Origin: Acidobacteriota bacterium
GTDB taxonomy: Bacteria > Acidobacteriota > Terriglobia > Bryobacterales > Bryobacteraceae
Length of the DNA: 62,190 nt
Reading direction: 5' to 3'
Assembly (NCBI GenBank): GCA_018268935.1
Contig: JAFDVS010000054.1
Location: forward strand, 1 to 62,190
Both the position numbers and the translations under genes were made by a program. Positions 18,332 through 26,319 of the stretch are shown here, piece after piece (the first letter of the stretch is position 1; each line of letters begins with the position of its first letter). The notes beneath the pieces are model-generated. The model was not told the origin of the DNA. It saw only the letters and a program-made list of their open reading frames with translations, and searched no databases.

Positions 18332-19141
18332 ATGACCAATTCGCCGCCACAGCGGCCACCGGTTTGGCTCTGGCCGAACCTTCTGGGACTGGATGCTCCC
18401 CTCGTCGCGCTCACCTGGCAGGCGTTCCTTGCCCTCGCCATCGCCGTGCCGTTGCGCCCCATCGGACGCATCACCCTTGGCCTCACCGTCTGGATCATCT
18501 ACCTCGCCGACCGATTGCTGGACGTGCGCGGCGCTCCCACCACGCGCGAAACCGAGCGCCACCGTTTCCATCGCCGCCACAATCGCCTGCTGTGGGCTTT
18601 GCTGATCCTCGCCCTCTGCGCCGATCTCGCCGCCGTGTTCTTCTGGCTGCGCCCAGCCGTCTTTCGCACCGGCCTGCTGCCATTCGGCGCTGTCATCCTT
18701 TATATGGGGATCGTGCACCGCCAGCGCATTCCGATTCCGAAAGAGCTAGCCGTAGCCCTGCTGTTTACCGCGGGCACCTTCCTCATCGGCTGGACATTTT
18801 CCGAACACCGCCTTGCCCTGCTGCCACCGGCCGCGGCATTCCTCACGCTCTGCCTGGGCAATCTCGTCGCGATAGAAATGTGGGAATGGCGAGAACTCCG
18901 CGATAGCCACGGCAAACCGCCGCACCGCGCCACGATTCTTCTCGAACGGACATTGCCCTGGTGGATGGGCGCGTTGATTCTCATCGCCATCGCCTCCCCA
19001 ACTCCCTGGTTCCTCGCCATCGCCGCCAGCACTGTCGCCATCCTCATGCTTCACCGAGCCGGAGCACGTCTCAGCCTCAACGCCAGGCGCGTTCTCGTCG
19101 ACGCGGCCCTTCTCACCCCACTTCCCTGGCTGATCGCATGA
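18332..19141 (+). CDS. UbiA-like integral membrane protein
   Basis: A 269-residue protein with about eight hydrophobic segments. The motif YLADRLLD (about residues 57-64) has the DxxxD spacing of the first prenyl diphosphate-binding site of UbiA prenyltransferases, and the second acidic cluster could be EMWEWRELRD (about 181-190). The match is partial, and the family's second motif is not clear, so I call it UbiA-like only. It begins 104 bases from the divergent DUF1592 gene with a GGAAGAAG ribosome site. Its stop overlaps the start of a methyltransferase gene by 4 bases (ATGA). Together they could prenylate and methylate a small aromatic or lipid; the substrate is unknown. Confidence 0.55.
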   Translation: MTNSPPQRPPVWLWPNLLGLDAPLVALTWQAFLALAIAVPLRPIGRITLGLTVWIIYLADRLLDVRGAPTTRETERHRFHRRHNRLLWALLILALCADLAAVFFWLRPAVFRTGLLPFGAVILYMGIVHRQRIPIPKELAVALLFTAGTFLIGWTFSEHRLALLPPAAAFLTLCLGNLVAIEMWEWRELRDSHGKPPHRATILLERTLPWWMGALILIAIASPTPWFLAIAASTVAILMLHRAGARLSLNARRVLVDAALLTPLPWLIA

Positions 19142-19809
19142 ACGCTGACCCGCTGGCCCCGGTCTACCGCTGGGTGGAATACGCCGCCTTCGGCCGTCTG
19201 CTCGAGACCTGCCGGTTCTTCTTTCTCCCCGAACTGCGCCAAGCGCGCCGCGCACTCATCCTGGGGGAAGGGGACGGCCGTTTCCTCGCCCGCTTTCTTG
19301 CGTGCAACCCCACCGCCACCGTCGATGTCGTGGAACAAAGCCCGAAGATGATCGCTCTCGCCCGAGCCCGCATTCGCCCGGCGGACACTGCGCGTGTGGC
19401 CTTCCACCGGCGGATCCCCGCTCAAACCTACGACCTCATCGTGACTCACTTCTTTCTCGATTGCCTCAGCGCAGCCGAGGCGCAGGAAATCATCGCCGAA
19501 GCCGCCGCTGCATCGGCGCCCGGCGCCACCTGGATCGCGAGTGAATTCCACATCCCCGCGCATGGCATCGCCCGCTGGCACGCGCAACTGTGGATCACTA
19601 CCATGTACGCCTTCTTCCGCTGGACCACTGGCCTGCAAACCAGGTCCATCCCTCCCTACGAGGAAATGCTGGCAGAGCAGGGCTTCCACCGCCGGCGGCA
19701 ACAGCACTGGCGCTGGGGTCTGGTGAAAGCCGAGCTCTACCGCAAAGATCTTACTTCGACTTCCCGGCCCGCTTCCGGGGCAGCAACTCCAGCACCTCCG
19801 CGGCCGTAG
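19138..19809 (+). CDS. SAM-dependent methyltransferase
   Basis: A 223-residue class I methyltransferase-like protein. Motif I appears as ALILGEGDGRFLARFL (about residues 34-49), followed by the acidic end of strand 2 (VDVVEQSP) and motif II/III-like strands (YDLIVTHFFLDCLS). The start at 19138 overlaps the upstream UbiA-like stop, so the two are coupled. The last 59 bases, encoding a tail rich in Ser, Ala and Pro, run antisense through the 3' end of the peroxiredoxin-like gene. The natural stop may have been lost and the tail extended. The substrate is unknown, perhaps the product of the neighbouring membrane enzyme. Confidence 0.8.
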   Translation: MNADPLAPVYRWVEYAAFGRLLETCRFFFLPELRQARRALILGEGDGRFLARFLACNPTATVDVVEQSPKMIALARARIRPADTARVAFHRRIPAQTYDLIVTHFFLDCLSAAEAQEIIAEAAAASAPGATWIASEFHIPAHGIARWHAQLWITTMYAFFRWTTGLQTRSIPPYEEMLAEQGFHRRRQQHWRWGLVKAELYRKDLTSTSRPASGAATPAPPRP

Positions 19810-20314
19810 TCCGCCCCCCATGCAGCTTCGCCACCTTCTGGAAATACAGCGTCCCACCCTTCTCAATCAGAAAGGTGGACGGGTACGCCGTCTCTTTCGG
19901 AGCATCCCAGCGCAGCCCGAACAGATTGGTGAACTCGTAACCCGGATCGAGCAGCATTTCGAAACTGTCGGGAAAATTCTTGTCCTGTAGAAACTGTGTA
20001 GCCTTGGTGTCCAGCGCGTCCGGTGGCCCCGGATACACGAACACCAGTTTCACTCCAGCCTCCTCAAACGCCGCCGCATGCTTCACAAAATCATGCACCT
20101 GGCGCTGGCAGAGGGGGCACTGGTAACCCGGATACCCGCGCAGCACAATCAGCGCCACCGGCGATCCGGCCGTCAATTCCGACAGGCGCACCGCTTTCCC
20201 GCGCGTCGAAGTGAGTGTAAAATCAGGCAGGCTTTCCCCCACAACGGGCGAACCGGCCATCACAGGAACTGCGAGCATCAAAGCCGCAAGGATAGTTCTA
20301 CGGTAAAAGTGCAA
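19751..20314 (-). CDS. Exported peroxiredoxin-like / AhpC-TSA thioredoxin-fold protein
   Basis: A protein of about 187 residues with a signal peptide (FYRRTILAALMLAVPVMAGS) and an AhpC/TSA-type thioredoxin fold. The active-site segment is GYPGYQCPLCQRQ, a CxxC pair rather than the single peroxidatic Cys of classical 2-Cys peroxiredoxins. I start it at the TTG at 20314 because AAGGAG lies 4 bases upstream; the open frame runs back to 20350 without a ribosome site. It probably acts as a periplasmic peroxidase or disulfide reductase. It converges with the methyltransferase gene, overlapping it by 59 bases. Confidence 0.82.
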   Translation of the reverse strand: MHFYRRTILAALMLAVPVMAGSPVVGESLPDFTLTSTRGKAVRLSELTAGSPVALIVLRGYPGYQCPLCQRQVHDFVKHAAAFEEAGVKLVFVYPGPPDALDTKATQFLQDKNFPDSFEMLLDPGYEFTNLFGLRWDAPKETAYPSTFLIEKGGTLYFQKVAKLHGGRTTAAEVLELLPRKRAGKSK

Positions 20315-20367
20315 AGGACTCCTTGCCCTCTGTATCCCTTCGCCCGCCAAGACTATTCCCGCACGCT

Positions 20368-20919
20368 TCAGTATTTTTTCAGGAAGGCCTGAAATCCGCT
20401 CTTATCCAGCCGCGCCTTGGTCTCATCCACGCTCGCCTGTGTCGGCAGCGGCCCAACCAGCACGCGCGGAAAGCCCGGGGTCTGTCCATCCGCTACGCGA
20501 GCGCGCAGCCCCATCCGCGTCAGGTGCTCCACAAACACTCCCGCGATCCCCCGGTCCACCACGCCTACCTGCCAGTAGGTGGATCCGGGCGCCGGCGGAG
20601 CATCCACCGATGGCGCCGGCGGTGTCACAGGCGCCGGAGCAGGAGCCGCCACCACTGCCTTGGGCATCGGAGGCAAGGTTTCCGCCTGTGCATGCATCGG
20701 AGGGGGCACCGGGCTCGATGCCGGCTCCACCACCATCGCCTTTGCCTTCTCCGACGCGCACGGGCCCTCCGCCAGTTGCGCCGCGCTGATCGAACGTCCG
20801 CTCACGTAGGCCAATGTCGCCACCAACCCCATCGTCACCAGAAACATGCAGCAGACGGCGATGAGTTGACGTTGGCCGAGAACAATGGCAAGTTGGTCCT
20901 CAGGTCTGGTTTGCATCAT
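20368..20919 (-). CDS. Membrane-anchored SPOR-domain protein
   Basis: A 183-residue protein with a short cytoplasmic N-terminus, one transmembrane helix (about residues 17-41, LIAVCCMFLVTMGLVATLAY) and a Pro/Ala-rich periplasmic linker. A C-terminal SPOR domain (about 115-183) starts YWQVGVVDRGIAGVFVEHL and contains RVLVGPLPTQ. SPOR domains bind denuded glycan strands of septal peptidoglycan, so a place at the division site is likely. The start at 20919 (ATGATG) is chosen because the helix then sits where such proteins carry it. It is divergent from the gene at 21030. Confidence 0.82.
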   Translation of the reverse strand: MMQTRPEDQLAIVLGQRQLIAVCCMFLVTMGLVATLAYVSGRSISAAQLAEGPCASEKAKAMVVEPASSPVPPPMHAQAETLPPMPKAVVAAPAPAPVTPPAPSVDAPPAPGSTYWQVGVVDRGIAGVFVEHLTRMGLRARVADGQTPGFPRVLVGPLPTQASVDETKARLDKSGFQAFLKKY

Positions 20920-21029
20920 GCCGCTTCTATCGGCATGTGTAGGGTGGAACTGTAGGAAGTGGTAGTGAAAATCCCTGATGCCGTGTAAGGCACTATTCTC
21001 TGGCCTGCTTCCATCCGATAAAGGTACAG

Positions 21030-21914
21030 ATGCTCTTCGACTTGCGCCAATCCCGCTTGGCCCATCTTCGCGCCACACAAAACTCCGATGGCGGTTGGGG
21101 ATATTTTCCGCACAAGCAATCCCGTCTGGAACCAACCTGTTACGCGCTGCTCGCCCTGCACGGTGACAAGGCCTCGTCCGACGCCTGGATGCGCGGCTGG
21201 AGCCTGATCCGCAGTTGGCAGCAGAATGACGGAGGCTTTCGGCCGGGCGCCGAAATCCAGCTCTCCAGTTGGGCCACGGCCCTTGTGGTCACCTTACATT
21301 GCGTGCACGGCGTATCGGATGCCCGCTTTCAGAAAGGTGTGGCATGGCTGCTTGGCTCGAAAGGGGTGGAAGGCGGCTGGCTGGAACGTGCGCTCGGCCT
21401 GGTCATGAAGATGCCCGTCGAGTATGATCGCCGCCACAAGGGATGGCCCTGGCTGGCCGACACATCCAGTTGGGTGGAGCCCACGGCGCACAGCGTTCTC
21501 GCCCTCAAGAAGGCCGCTCCCCAGGTTTCGCTGCCGGCGCTTCAGGAGCGGGTGCTGGAAGGAGAGCGCATGATGCTTGACCGCCGCTCGCCCGACGGCG
21601 GGTGGAACTACGGAAATCGCCGCGTCCTGCGCACAGACCTGCCGTCCTACCCGGAAACTACGGCCGTCGCCTTACTCGGGCTGCAGGGTAGTCTTCTGAT
21701 GGAAGACCGCAACGGCGCTGTCGCGGCGGCCGAAAAACATTTGCTCGAAACCAAGTCGCGGCTGGCCAAAGCCTGGCTCACCATCAGTTTGCGGAATTAC
21801 GGGCGCGATGTGGCATTGTCGGCCGCGGAAACACCGCCCGATGATCTGATGGTCGCCGCGCTGGAGGCGCTGGCCTGTCCCAATGGAGGGCATCAATGGC
21901 TCAAACCCGCATAG
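21030..21914 (+). CDS. Prenyltransferase / squalene-oxidase-repeat (alpha-toroid) protein
   Basis: A 294-residue protein made of terpene-cyclase-type alpha/alpha-barrel repeats. QW-like motifs are visible as QNSDGGWG (residues 16-23), QQNDGGF, VEGGW and SPDGGWNYG, and PTCYALLAL, PTAHSVLAL and ETTAVALLGL are repeat helices. It is about half the length of squalene-hopene cyclase and has no DxDD motif, so it is not a complete cyclase. No signal peptide is evident. It is the first gene of an overlapping + strand operon: its last 19 bases lie within the DUF362 gene, and a glycosyltransferase follows. The function is unknown; it may bind a prenyl or peptide ligand. Confidence 0.78.
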   Translation: MLFDLRQSRLAHLRATQNSDGGWGYFPHKQSRLEPTCYALLALHGDKASSDAWMRGWSLIRSWQQNDGGFRPGAEIQLSSWATALVVTLHCVHGVSDARFQKGVAWLLGSKGVEGGWLERALGLVMKMPVEYDRRHKGWPWLADTSSWVEPTAHSVLALKKAAPQVSLPALQERVLEGERMMLDRRSPDGGWNYGNRRVLRTDLPSYPETTAVALLGLQGSLLMEDRNGAVAAAEKHLLETKSRLAKAWLTISLRNYGRDVALSAAETPPDDLMVAALEALACPNGGHQWLKPA

Positions 21915-22879
21915 GATGGCGGGACGCAATTTCCAGGCGCCATTTCTGGCCGGCGGCATCGGCCCTGGTGTCCGCCGGTTGCTCCTCCGCCCCGGAAACT
22001 CCCCCCGGCCCACCGGGCAAATCGCCTGTCTTCGTGGCCAAGGCATCCTCCTACCGCGCCGATCTCGAATCTATCCTCCGCCGCGGCATTGCAGCCTGCG
22101 GCCTCGCCGTCAAGGGCAAGAACATCCTGCTCAAGCCGAACCTTGTCGAGTTCGACTCGGCCACCTGCGTCAATACGAACGTCGCCGTGCTCGTTGCCGC
22201 CCGTAGCGCCTTCCAGGCCCTGGGCGCCGCCTCGGTCACCATCGGCGAAGGGCCCGGACATCGCCGCGACACCATCTTCCTGGCCGAAGAGGCGGATTAC
22301 CGCCAGGGCCTGGAACGTTTCGACAACTCTTTTATTGACCTCAATCGCGACGATGTCACCTTCGTCAAGAACGTCACCCATCGCGGAGGGCTCTACCTTC
22401 CCAACACCGCCCTGGCCGCGGATCTCATTGTCTCCGTGGCGAAGATGAAAACCCACCACTGGGCGGGCGCCACACTGACGATGAAGAACTTCTTCGGCCT
22501 GGTGCCCGGGTCCGTCTACGGCTGGCCGAAGAATGAGTTGCATCACATTGGGATTGCCCAGTCGATCCTCGCCCTGAACAAGACTTTCCCGCGCACCTTC
22601 GGCATCGTCGACGGCATCGTGGGCATGGAAGGCAACGGCCCCATCCAGGGAACGCCCAAACCAGCCGGTGTGCTCGTCATGGGCCCCAACCTGCCCGCCA
22701 TCGACGCCACCTGCTGCCGCATCATGGGCATCGATCCCAACAAGCTCGAATACCTGACCATGGCTCGCGAAATCGGGCACATCGACCCCGAGCGAATCGA
22801 GCAGCGGGGCGAGTCCGCCGATTCCGTCCGTACGCCGTTCGGCCTCATTGAGGAATTCGCCCATGTCCGTCTGGCATAG
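21896..22879 (+). CDS. Exported DUF362 lipoprotein-like protein
   Basis: A 327-residue DUF362 protein. The N-terminus holds a twin-arginine-like leader (SRRHFWPAASALVSAGC) ending in the lipobox-like VSAGC, so it is probably exported and lipidated. Family features are KGKNILLKPNLVEF, the acidic TIGEGPGHRRDT, IVSVAKMKTHHWAGATLTMK and the C-terminal ATCCRIMGIDP. Some DUF362 proteins carry ferredoxin domains; this one has no CxxCxxC cluster. It overlaps both neighbours (19 bases upstream, 17 downstream), so the three genes are tightly co-translated. The biochemical role of the family is not established. Confidence 0.85.
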   Translation: MAQTRIGWRDAISRRHFWPAASALVSAGCSSAPETPPGPPGKSPVFVAKASSYRADLESILRRGIAACGLAVKGKNILLKPNLVEFDSATCVNTNVAVLVAARSAFQALGAASVTIGEGPGHRRDTIFLAEEADYRQGLERFDNSFIDLNRDDVTFVKNVTHRGGLYLPNTALAADLIVSVAKMKTHHWAGATLTMKNFFGLVPGSVYGWPKNELHHIGIAQSILALNKTFPRTFGIVDGIVGMEGNGPIQGTPKPAGVLVMGPNLPAIDATCCRIMGIDPNKLEYLTMAREIGHIDPERIEQRGESADSVRTPFGLIEEFAHVRLA

Positions 22880-24437
22880 GTGGGGGCTGGCCGCCGCCCT
22901 CGCCGCCTTGGCCGTTGCCTATACGATCGCCTTCCGGGCCCCGGCTGTCGGCGCCTTCCACGATGACGGCGTCTATATCGTCACCGCCAAAGCCCTGGCC
23001 GAAGGGAAGGGCTACCGCATCATCAGCCTCCCTTCTGAAATCCCCCAGACGAAGTACCCTGCCCTCTTCCCCATCCTGCTCGCTGGGGTCTGGAAATGGA
23101 ATCCGAACTTCCCCGAAAACGTGCCTTTCCTGAAGCTGATTCCGTTGCTGTCCACGATCCTCTGGCTGGGGCTCAGTTATCGTCTGCTGCGCGAGGAAGG
23201 CGTATCCAAACCCGTGGCGGCCTGGATCTGCTGCCTCACGGCCGCATCCACCTGGGTGGTGTACCTCGGCACGATGGTGCTCTCCGAGGCGCCCTTTGCC
23301 GCGCTCACCACGGCTTCGCTGCTTGCCTTCCGCCGCGCGGAGCGAAGCGGATCCACCCGGCTGCTGCTGTTATCCGCCGTCTGCGCCGCGCTGGCGTTTC
23401 ACACCCGGACGCTCGGGCTCGGCTGGATCCTCGCCGGCGCGCTCTATCTGGCTCTTGGCCGGCGCTGGCGCCAGGCCTTCCTGTTCGCCGCGGTAGCGTC
23501 CCTCCTGGCCGCTCCGTGGATCTGGTGGGTCGCCTCGCAACCGCCGCCCATTGGCGCGGTGGACGCCTATTATTCCAAGGAAAACTACCAGGGCTGGAAT
23601 ATCCTCTCGAATTTCACCCTCTCGCAGAAGCTCACCATTCTGTTTTCCAACCTGACGATGGTGCTGTTTGCCCCAGGCCTGCTGGCGGGCATCCCCGCCA
23701 ACGGTTGGCTCGCGCTGGCTGCGCTGGCGGTGGGCGTGGCCACGGCAGCGGGTATGTGGAAGCTCCGGTCGAGCGTGTTTGTGCTCCTGTTTCTCGTCTA
23801 CGGCAGCATGGTATGCGCCTGGGCCTGGATTCCCAGCCGCTTCGTCGTCCCGTTTCTGCCTTTGATGCTGTGGCTGGCCTGGCAGAGCCTGGAAAAATAT
23901 CCTAGGGCGAGGCTCTGGTCGGTGGGCTTGCTTACAATCGCCAGCGCCCTGTCTCTCAGTGCCGGCATCCAGTCCACTTTGCGCCTCGGCTACCCGCCGT
24001 TGCCTACGCCCGCCGCCTCCACGGACGGCTGGGACCGCCAGGAAGCGCTGCTTGAGCGAATCCGGCGCCAGACTCCGCCCAACGCCGTCCTCATTGGCAA
24101 TCTGGACCCCCTCTATTACCTCTACACGGGGCGCAAAGCGGTCCGCGGTTTCGCCGCTAAACCCTTTCCCCTCTTCTATTCCCATCAGCCCGAGGGAGGA
24201 GGAGAGAACCCCATAGGCGGTCCGTCGCAACTGCTGCAGAGCATCCAGGCCTCGGGCGCCACCTACTGGGTGGATTCCCCGAATTCGGCCTTCGCCGAAG
24301 GACCGCACCTCAAACAGGCCTTTGAGCAATTGCGCCGCCGCTATCCCCAGGCGATCGTACCATTAGCCACCCTTTCGCCCACCCATACGCTCTTCCAGCT
24401 ACGGTTAGAGTCTCAGGCTTTGGCCGCAGAACAGTAA
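22863..24437 (+). CDS. GT-C family membrane glycosyltransferase (ArnT/PMT-like)
   Basis: A 524-residue protein with about 11-12 membrane helices. The first periplasmic loop carries a paired acidic motif (AFHDDGVYIV, Asp34-Asp35), as in lipid-linked GT-C transferases (GT39/GT83) that use polyprenyl-phosphate sugars. The C-terminal 120 residues form a soluble domain (QEALLERIRRQTPPNAVLIG). The start at 22863 has GAGGAA 8 bases upstream and is preferred to the TTG at 22848. It ends an overlapping operon and is followed by the Flp pilin array, so pilin or another exported polymer is a possible acceptor. That is an inference. Confidence 0.82.
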   Translation: MSVWHRWGLAAALAALAVAYTIAFRAPAVGAFHDDGVYIVTAKALAEGKGYRIISLPSEIPQTKYPALFPILLAGVWKWNPNFPENVPFLKLIPLLSTILWLGLSYRLLREEGVSKPVAAWICCLTAASTWVVYLGTMVLSEAPFAALTTASLLAFRRAERSGSTRLLLLSAVCAALAFHTRTLGLGWILAGALYLALGRRWRQAFLFAAVASLLAAPWIWWVASQPPPIGAVDAYYSKENYQGWNILSNFTLSQKLTILFSNLTMVLFAPGLLAGIPANGWLALAALAVGVATAAGMWKLRSSVFVLLFLVYGSMVCAWAWIPSRFVVPFLPLMLWLAWQSLEKYPRARLWSVGLLTIASALSLSAGIQSTLRLGYPPLPTPAASTDGWDRQEALLERIRRQTPPNAVLIGNLDPLYYLYTGRKAVRGFAAKPFPLFYSHQPEGGGENPIGGPSQLLQSIQASGATYWVDSPNSAFAEGPHLKQAFEQLRRRYPQAIVPLATLSPTHTLFQLRLESQALAAEQ

Positions 24438-24558
24438 TCGGTCAGGCCCTTCCCTACCCCTATTCGCGGGATTTCCCCGATTCTCCTCAAATCCAACCGG
24501 TGATACCTTTAGAACACGTTTGGTCCAAGTACTACTGCCAAAGCAGGAGAGGAAACTT

Positions 24559-24753
24559 ATGAAGAAACTCACCAATATGGTCATCGCACTGCGCATCTGG
24601 AAAGATACCCGCGGTCAGGACCTCATCGAATATGCACTCATGGCCGGCTTCGTCGCGGTTGCCGCTGGCGCCGTCATGCCGGGAATTTCCACCCAGATTT
24701 CTACGATTTTCTCGAAGATCCAGTCGTTGTTGACGACCGCGGCTGCGAGCTAA
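24559..24753 (+). CDS. Flp/Fap-type pilin, copy 1
   Basis: A 64-residue type IVb prepilin. The short N-terminal leader ends RG, cut before QDLIEYALMAGF: Gly at -1 and Glu at +5 followed by Tyr are the marks of Flp prepilin peptidase sites. One hydrophobic helix then forms the pilus core, with a short tail FSKIQSLLTTAAAS. AGGAGAGG lies just before the ATG. It is the first of four paralogs in a row, each with its own leader and intrinsic terminator, which suggests separate transcripts. No tad secretion or prepilin peptidase genes are in the window. Flp pili serve adhesion and surface colonisation. Confidence 0.93.
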   Translation: MKKLTNMVIALRIWKDTRGQDLIEYALMAGFVAVAAGAVMPGISTQISTIFSKIQSLLTTAAAS

Positions 24754-24780
24754 TCCAGGATTCGGCTGTTAGGCCAGAGC

Positions 24781-24815
24781 AAGCCCGTCATCCTTCGCGG
24801 ATGCCGGGCTTTTTC
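24781..24815 (+). terminator. Intrinsic terminator of pilin 1
   Basis: A stem formed by AAGCCCG and CGGGCTT with inner CATCC/GGATG and a TTCG-type loop, followed by a T-rich run. It lies 28 bases after the pilin 1 stop. Confidence 0.85.
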
Positions 24816-25034
24816 TTTCCCTTCTCCCCACTAGTACCCGGGCCTCTCAAGTAACCGTACCAGGCATAGCCAACTCGTTCTGAATCAATAGGGTACATCC
24901 CTATCACCCACCCGGATAATATGATTCCCTGATCGGTGCTTTTGCCAATAGAAGCGACCGCCCTCCGGCAGCTATTCTTTCCAGTAGAACAACGCATCGC
25001 AACAGCCGATGCCACCCAACAGGAGAGAAACAAA

Positions 25035-25253
25035 ATGAAAAAAGTATGGAATGACGCGAACCTGACACTGCTGCGACAGGTAACCAAGCTCCGCCTCTGG
25101 AAAGATACGCGCGGGCAAGACTTGATTGAATACGCCCTCATGGCCGGCTTTGTTGCCGTCGCCGCGGGCGCCGTGATGCCCAACGTCTCCACCCAGATCT
25201 CGACGATTTTCTCGAAGATCCAATCGTTGTTGACCACCGCCGCCGCCAGCTAG
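25035..25253 (+). CDS. Flp/Fap-type pilin, copy 2
   Basis: A 72-residue prepilin with a leader 8 residues longer than copies 1 and 4 (cleavage after Gly27 in DTRGQDLIEY). From the DTRG site onward it differs from copy 1 by two residues (PNVS instead of PGIS). AGGAGAG lies before the ATG at 25035. The 220-base region upstream contains AATCAATAGGGTA, with a similar block before copy 3 (AATCAGTAAGGTA). That may be a shared regulatory element. Confidence 0.93.
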   Translation: MKKVWNDANLTLLRQVTKLRLWKDTRGQDLIEYALMAGFVAVAAGAVMPNVSTQISTIFSKIQSLLTTAAAS

Positions 25254-25277
25254 CGCGCGGCTTCTCGGTCATTGACC

Positions 25278-25316
25278 AAGGCCCGACTCTTCCCGTCGAA
25301 GGGGTGGGCCTTTTCC
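25278..25316 (+). terminator. Intrinsic terminator of pilin 2
   Basis: A stem AAGGCCC / GGGCCTT with inner pairing ACTCTTC / GAAGGGGT, followed by TTCC. It stands 24 bases after the pilin 2 stop. Confidence 0.8.
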
Positions 25317-25527
25317 ATGTCTGCTATCCCGTCGCGCCACTGTATCTATGACCACCGTTCTATTATGGAGGTACTAACCCTTTCTAAATCAGTAAGGTAG
25401 ACTCCGCATCGCAAGGGAGGGTTTTCGCCAATGTTCACTCCCCCACCTCTTCGCTTATCGTTACTTAAGAGCAGTGCACCTCACACAGGGTGCAAAACCG
25501 AAAACAGGAGAGGAACAGAACCACACT

Positions 25528-25734
25528 ATGAACAAAGGCAAAACGAATCTGATGCGGATGATTTGGAAGCTCCGGATCTGGAAAGACACTCGCGGCCAGG
25601 ACCTCATTGAATACGCGTTGATGGCTGGGTTTGTCGCAGTCGCGGCCGGCGCCGTCATGCCCAGCGTATCCACTCAGATTTCCACGATCTTTTCGAAGAT
25701 CGAATCGCTGCTCACCACCGCCTCGGCCAGCTAA
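25528..25734 (+). CDS. Flp/Fap-type pilin, copy 3
   Basis: A 68-residue prepilin with the same processing site and helix as its neighbours. The tail differs slightly (FSKIESLLTTASAS), giving an extra negative charge. The start at 25528 is fixed by alignment with the other leaders and by CAGGAGAGGAA 11 bases upstream. The leader MNKGKTNLMRMIWKLRIWK is basic, as expected for the cytoplasmic end of a prepilin. Confidence 0.93.
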   Translation: MNKGKTNLMRMIWKLRIWKDTRGQDLIEYALMAGFVAVAAGAVMPSVSTQISTIFSKIESLLTTASAS

Positions 25735-25775
25735 GCTGACCGCGCCGTACACCAGCAGCCTGACATCACAACCCC

Positions 25776-25812
25776 AAAGCCCGTCGCTCTCCGCGGCGGG
25801 CTTTGTTTTTTT
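25776..25812 (+). terminator. Intrinsic terminator of pilin 3
   Basis: An 8-base outer stem AAAGCCCG / CGGGCTTT, an inner CGC/GCG, then GTTTTTTTG. It lies 41 bases after the pilin 3 stop. Confidence 0.85.
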
Positions 25813-26023
25813 GTGTAGCCCAAACTACTTAAAAGATAGTCATGGGCCGGTGGTAGAACCAATGGTTCACCTCTTATGACAGGGGCACCCGAGGGGTTCC
25901 ATCAGGTTGGGTGGATTCTTAGTTCACTTAGGGACTTCTGCTGATTTGAATGAAATCCAGGGGATGTTAACTTTGAATCACAGCAAACAAACACTGCCCA
26001 TGCAGGGAGAGGAAATTTTAAAA

Positions 26024-26218
26024 ATGAAGAACCTTGTGAACATCGTATGGAAGCTCCGCATTTGGAGAGACACCCGCGGTCAGGACCTCATCGAATATGC
26101 TTTGATGGCTGGTTTCGTGGCCGTTGCCGCCGGCGCCGTGATGCCCGGTGTCTCCACCCAGATCTCCACGATCTTCTCGAAGATCAATTCGTTGCTGACC
26201 ACAGCTGCTGCCAGCTAG
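26024..26218 (+). CDS. Flp/Fap-type pilin, copy 4
   Basis: A 64-residue prepilin, closest to copy 1 in length. It differs in a Trp-containing leader (MKNLVNIVWKLRIWRD) and in Asn for Gln in FSKINSLL. The ribosome site is GGGAGAGG 10-12 bases before the ATG. It ends the array; the next gene (PQQ dehydrogenase) converges on it. Upstream of this copy an inverted repeat GAACC / GGTTC (about 25855-25867) is the only obvious structure. Confidence 0.93.
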   Translation: MKNLVNIVWKLRIWRDTRGQDLIEYALMAGFVAVAAGAVMPGVSTQISTIFSKINSLLTTAAAS

Positions 26219-26287
26219 TCAGTCGCGATCTTCGCAAAAGATTGGAAGGAGCTGCTGCTTCCACAACGCGCAGACAGCAACCGAATC

Positions 26288-26315
26288 AGGCGAGCCCACA
26301 AGGCTCGCCTTTTTC
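26288..26315 (+). terminator. Intrinsic terminator of pilin 4
   Basis: A perfect 9-base stem AGGCGAGCC / GGCTCGCCT around a short loop, followed by TTTTT. It sits between the last pilin and the converging PQQ dehydrogenase stop and works only in the + direction. Confidence 0.9.
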
Positions 26316-26319
26316 CTTT

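Noticed and set aside
24559..26218. Regularly spaced repeats considered as a CRISPR-like or satellite array
   Set aside because: Units are coding pilin paralogs 200-500 bases apart with varied spacers, start codons and terminators.
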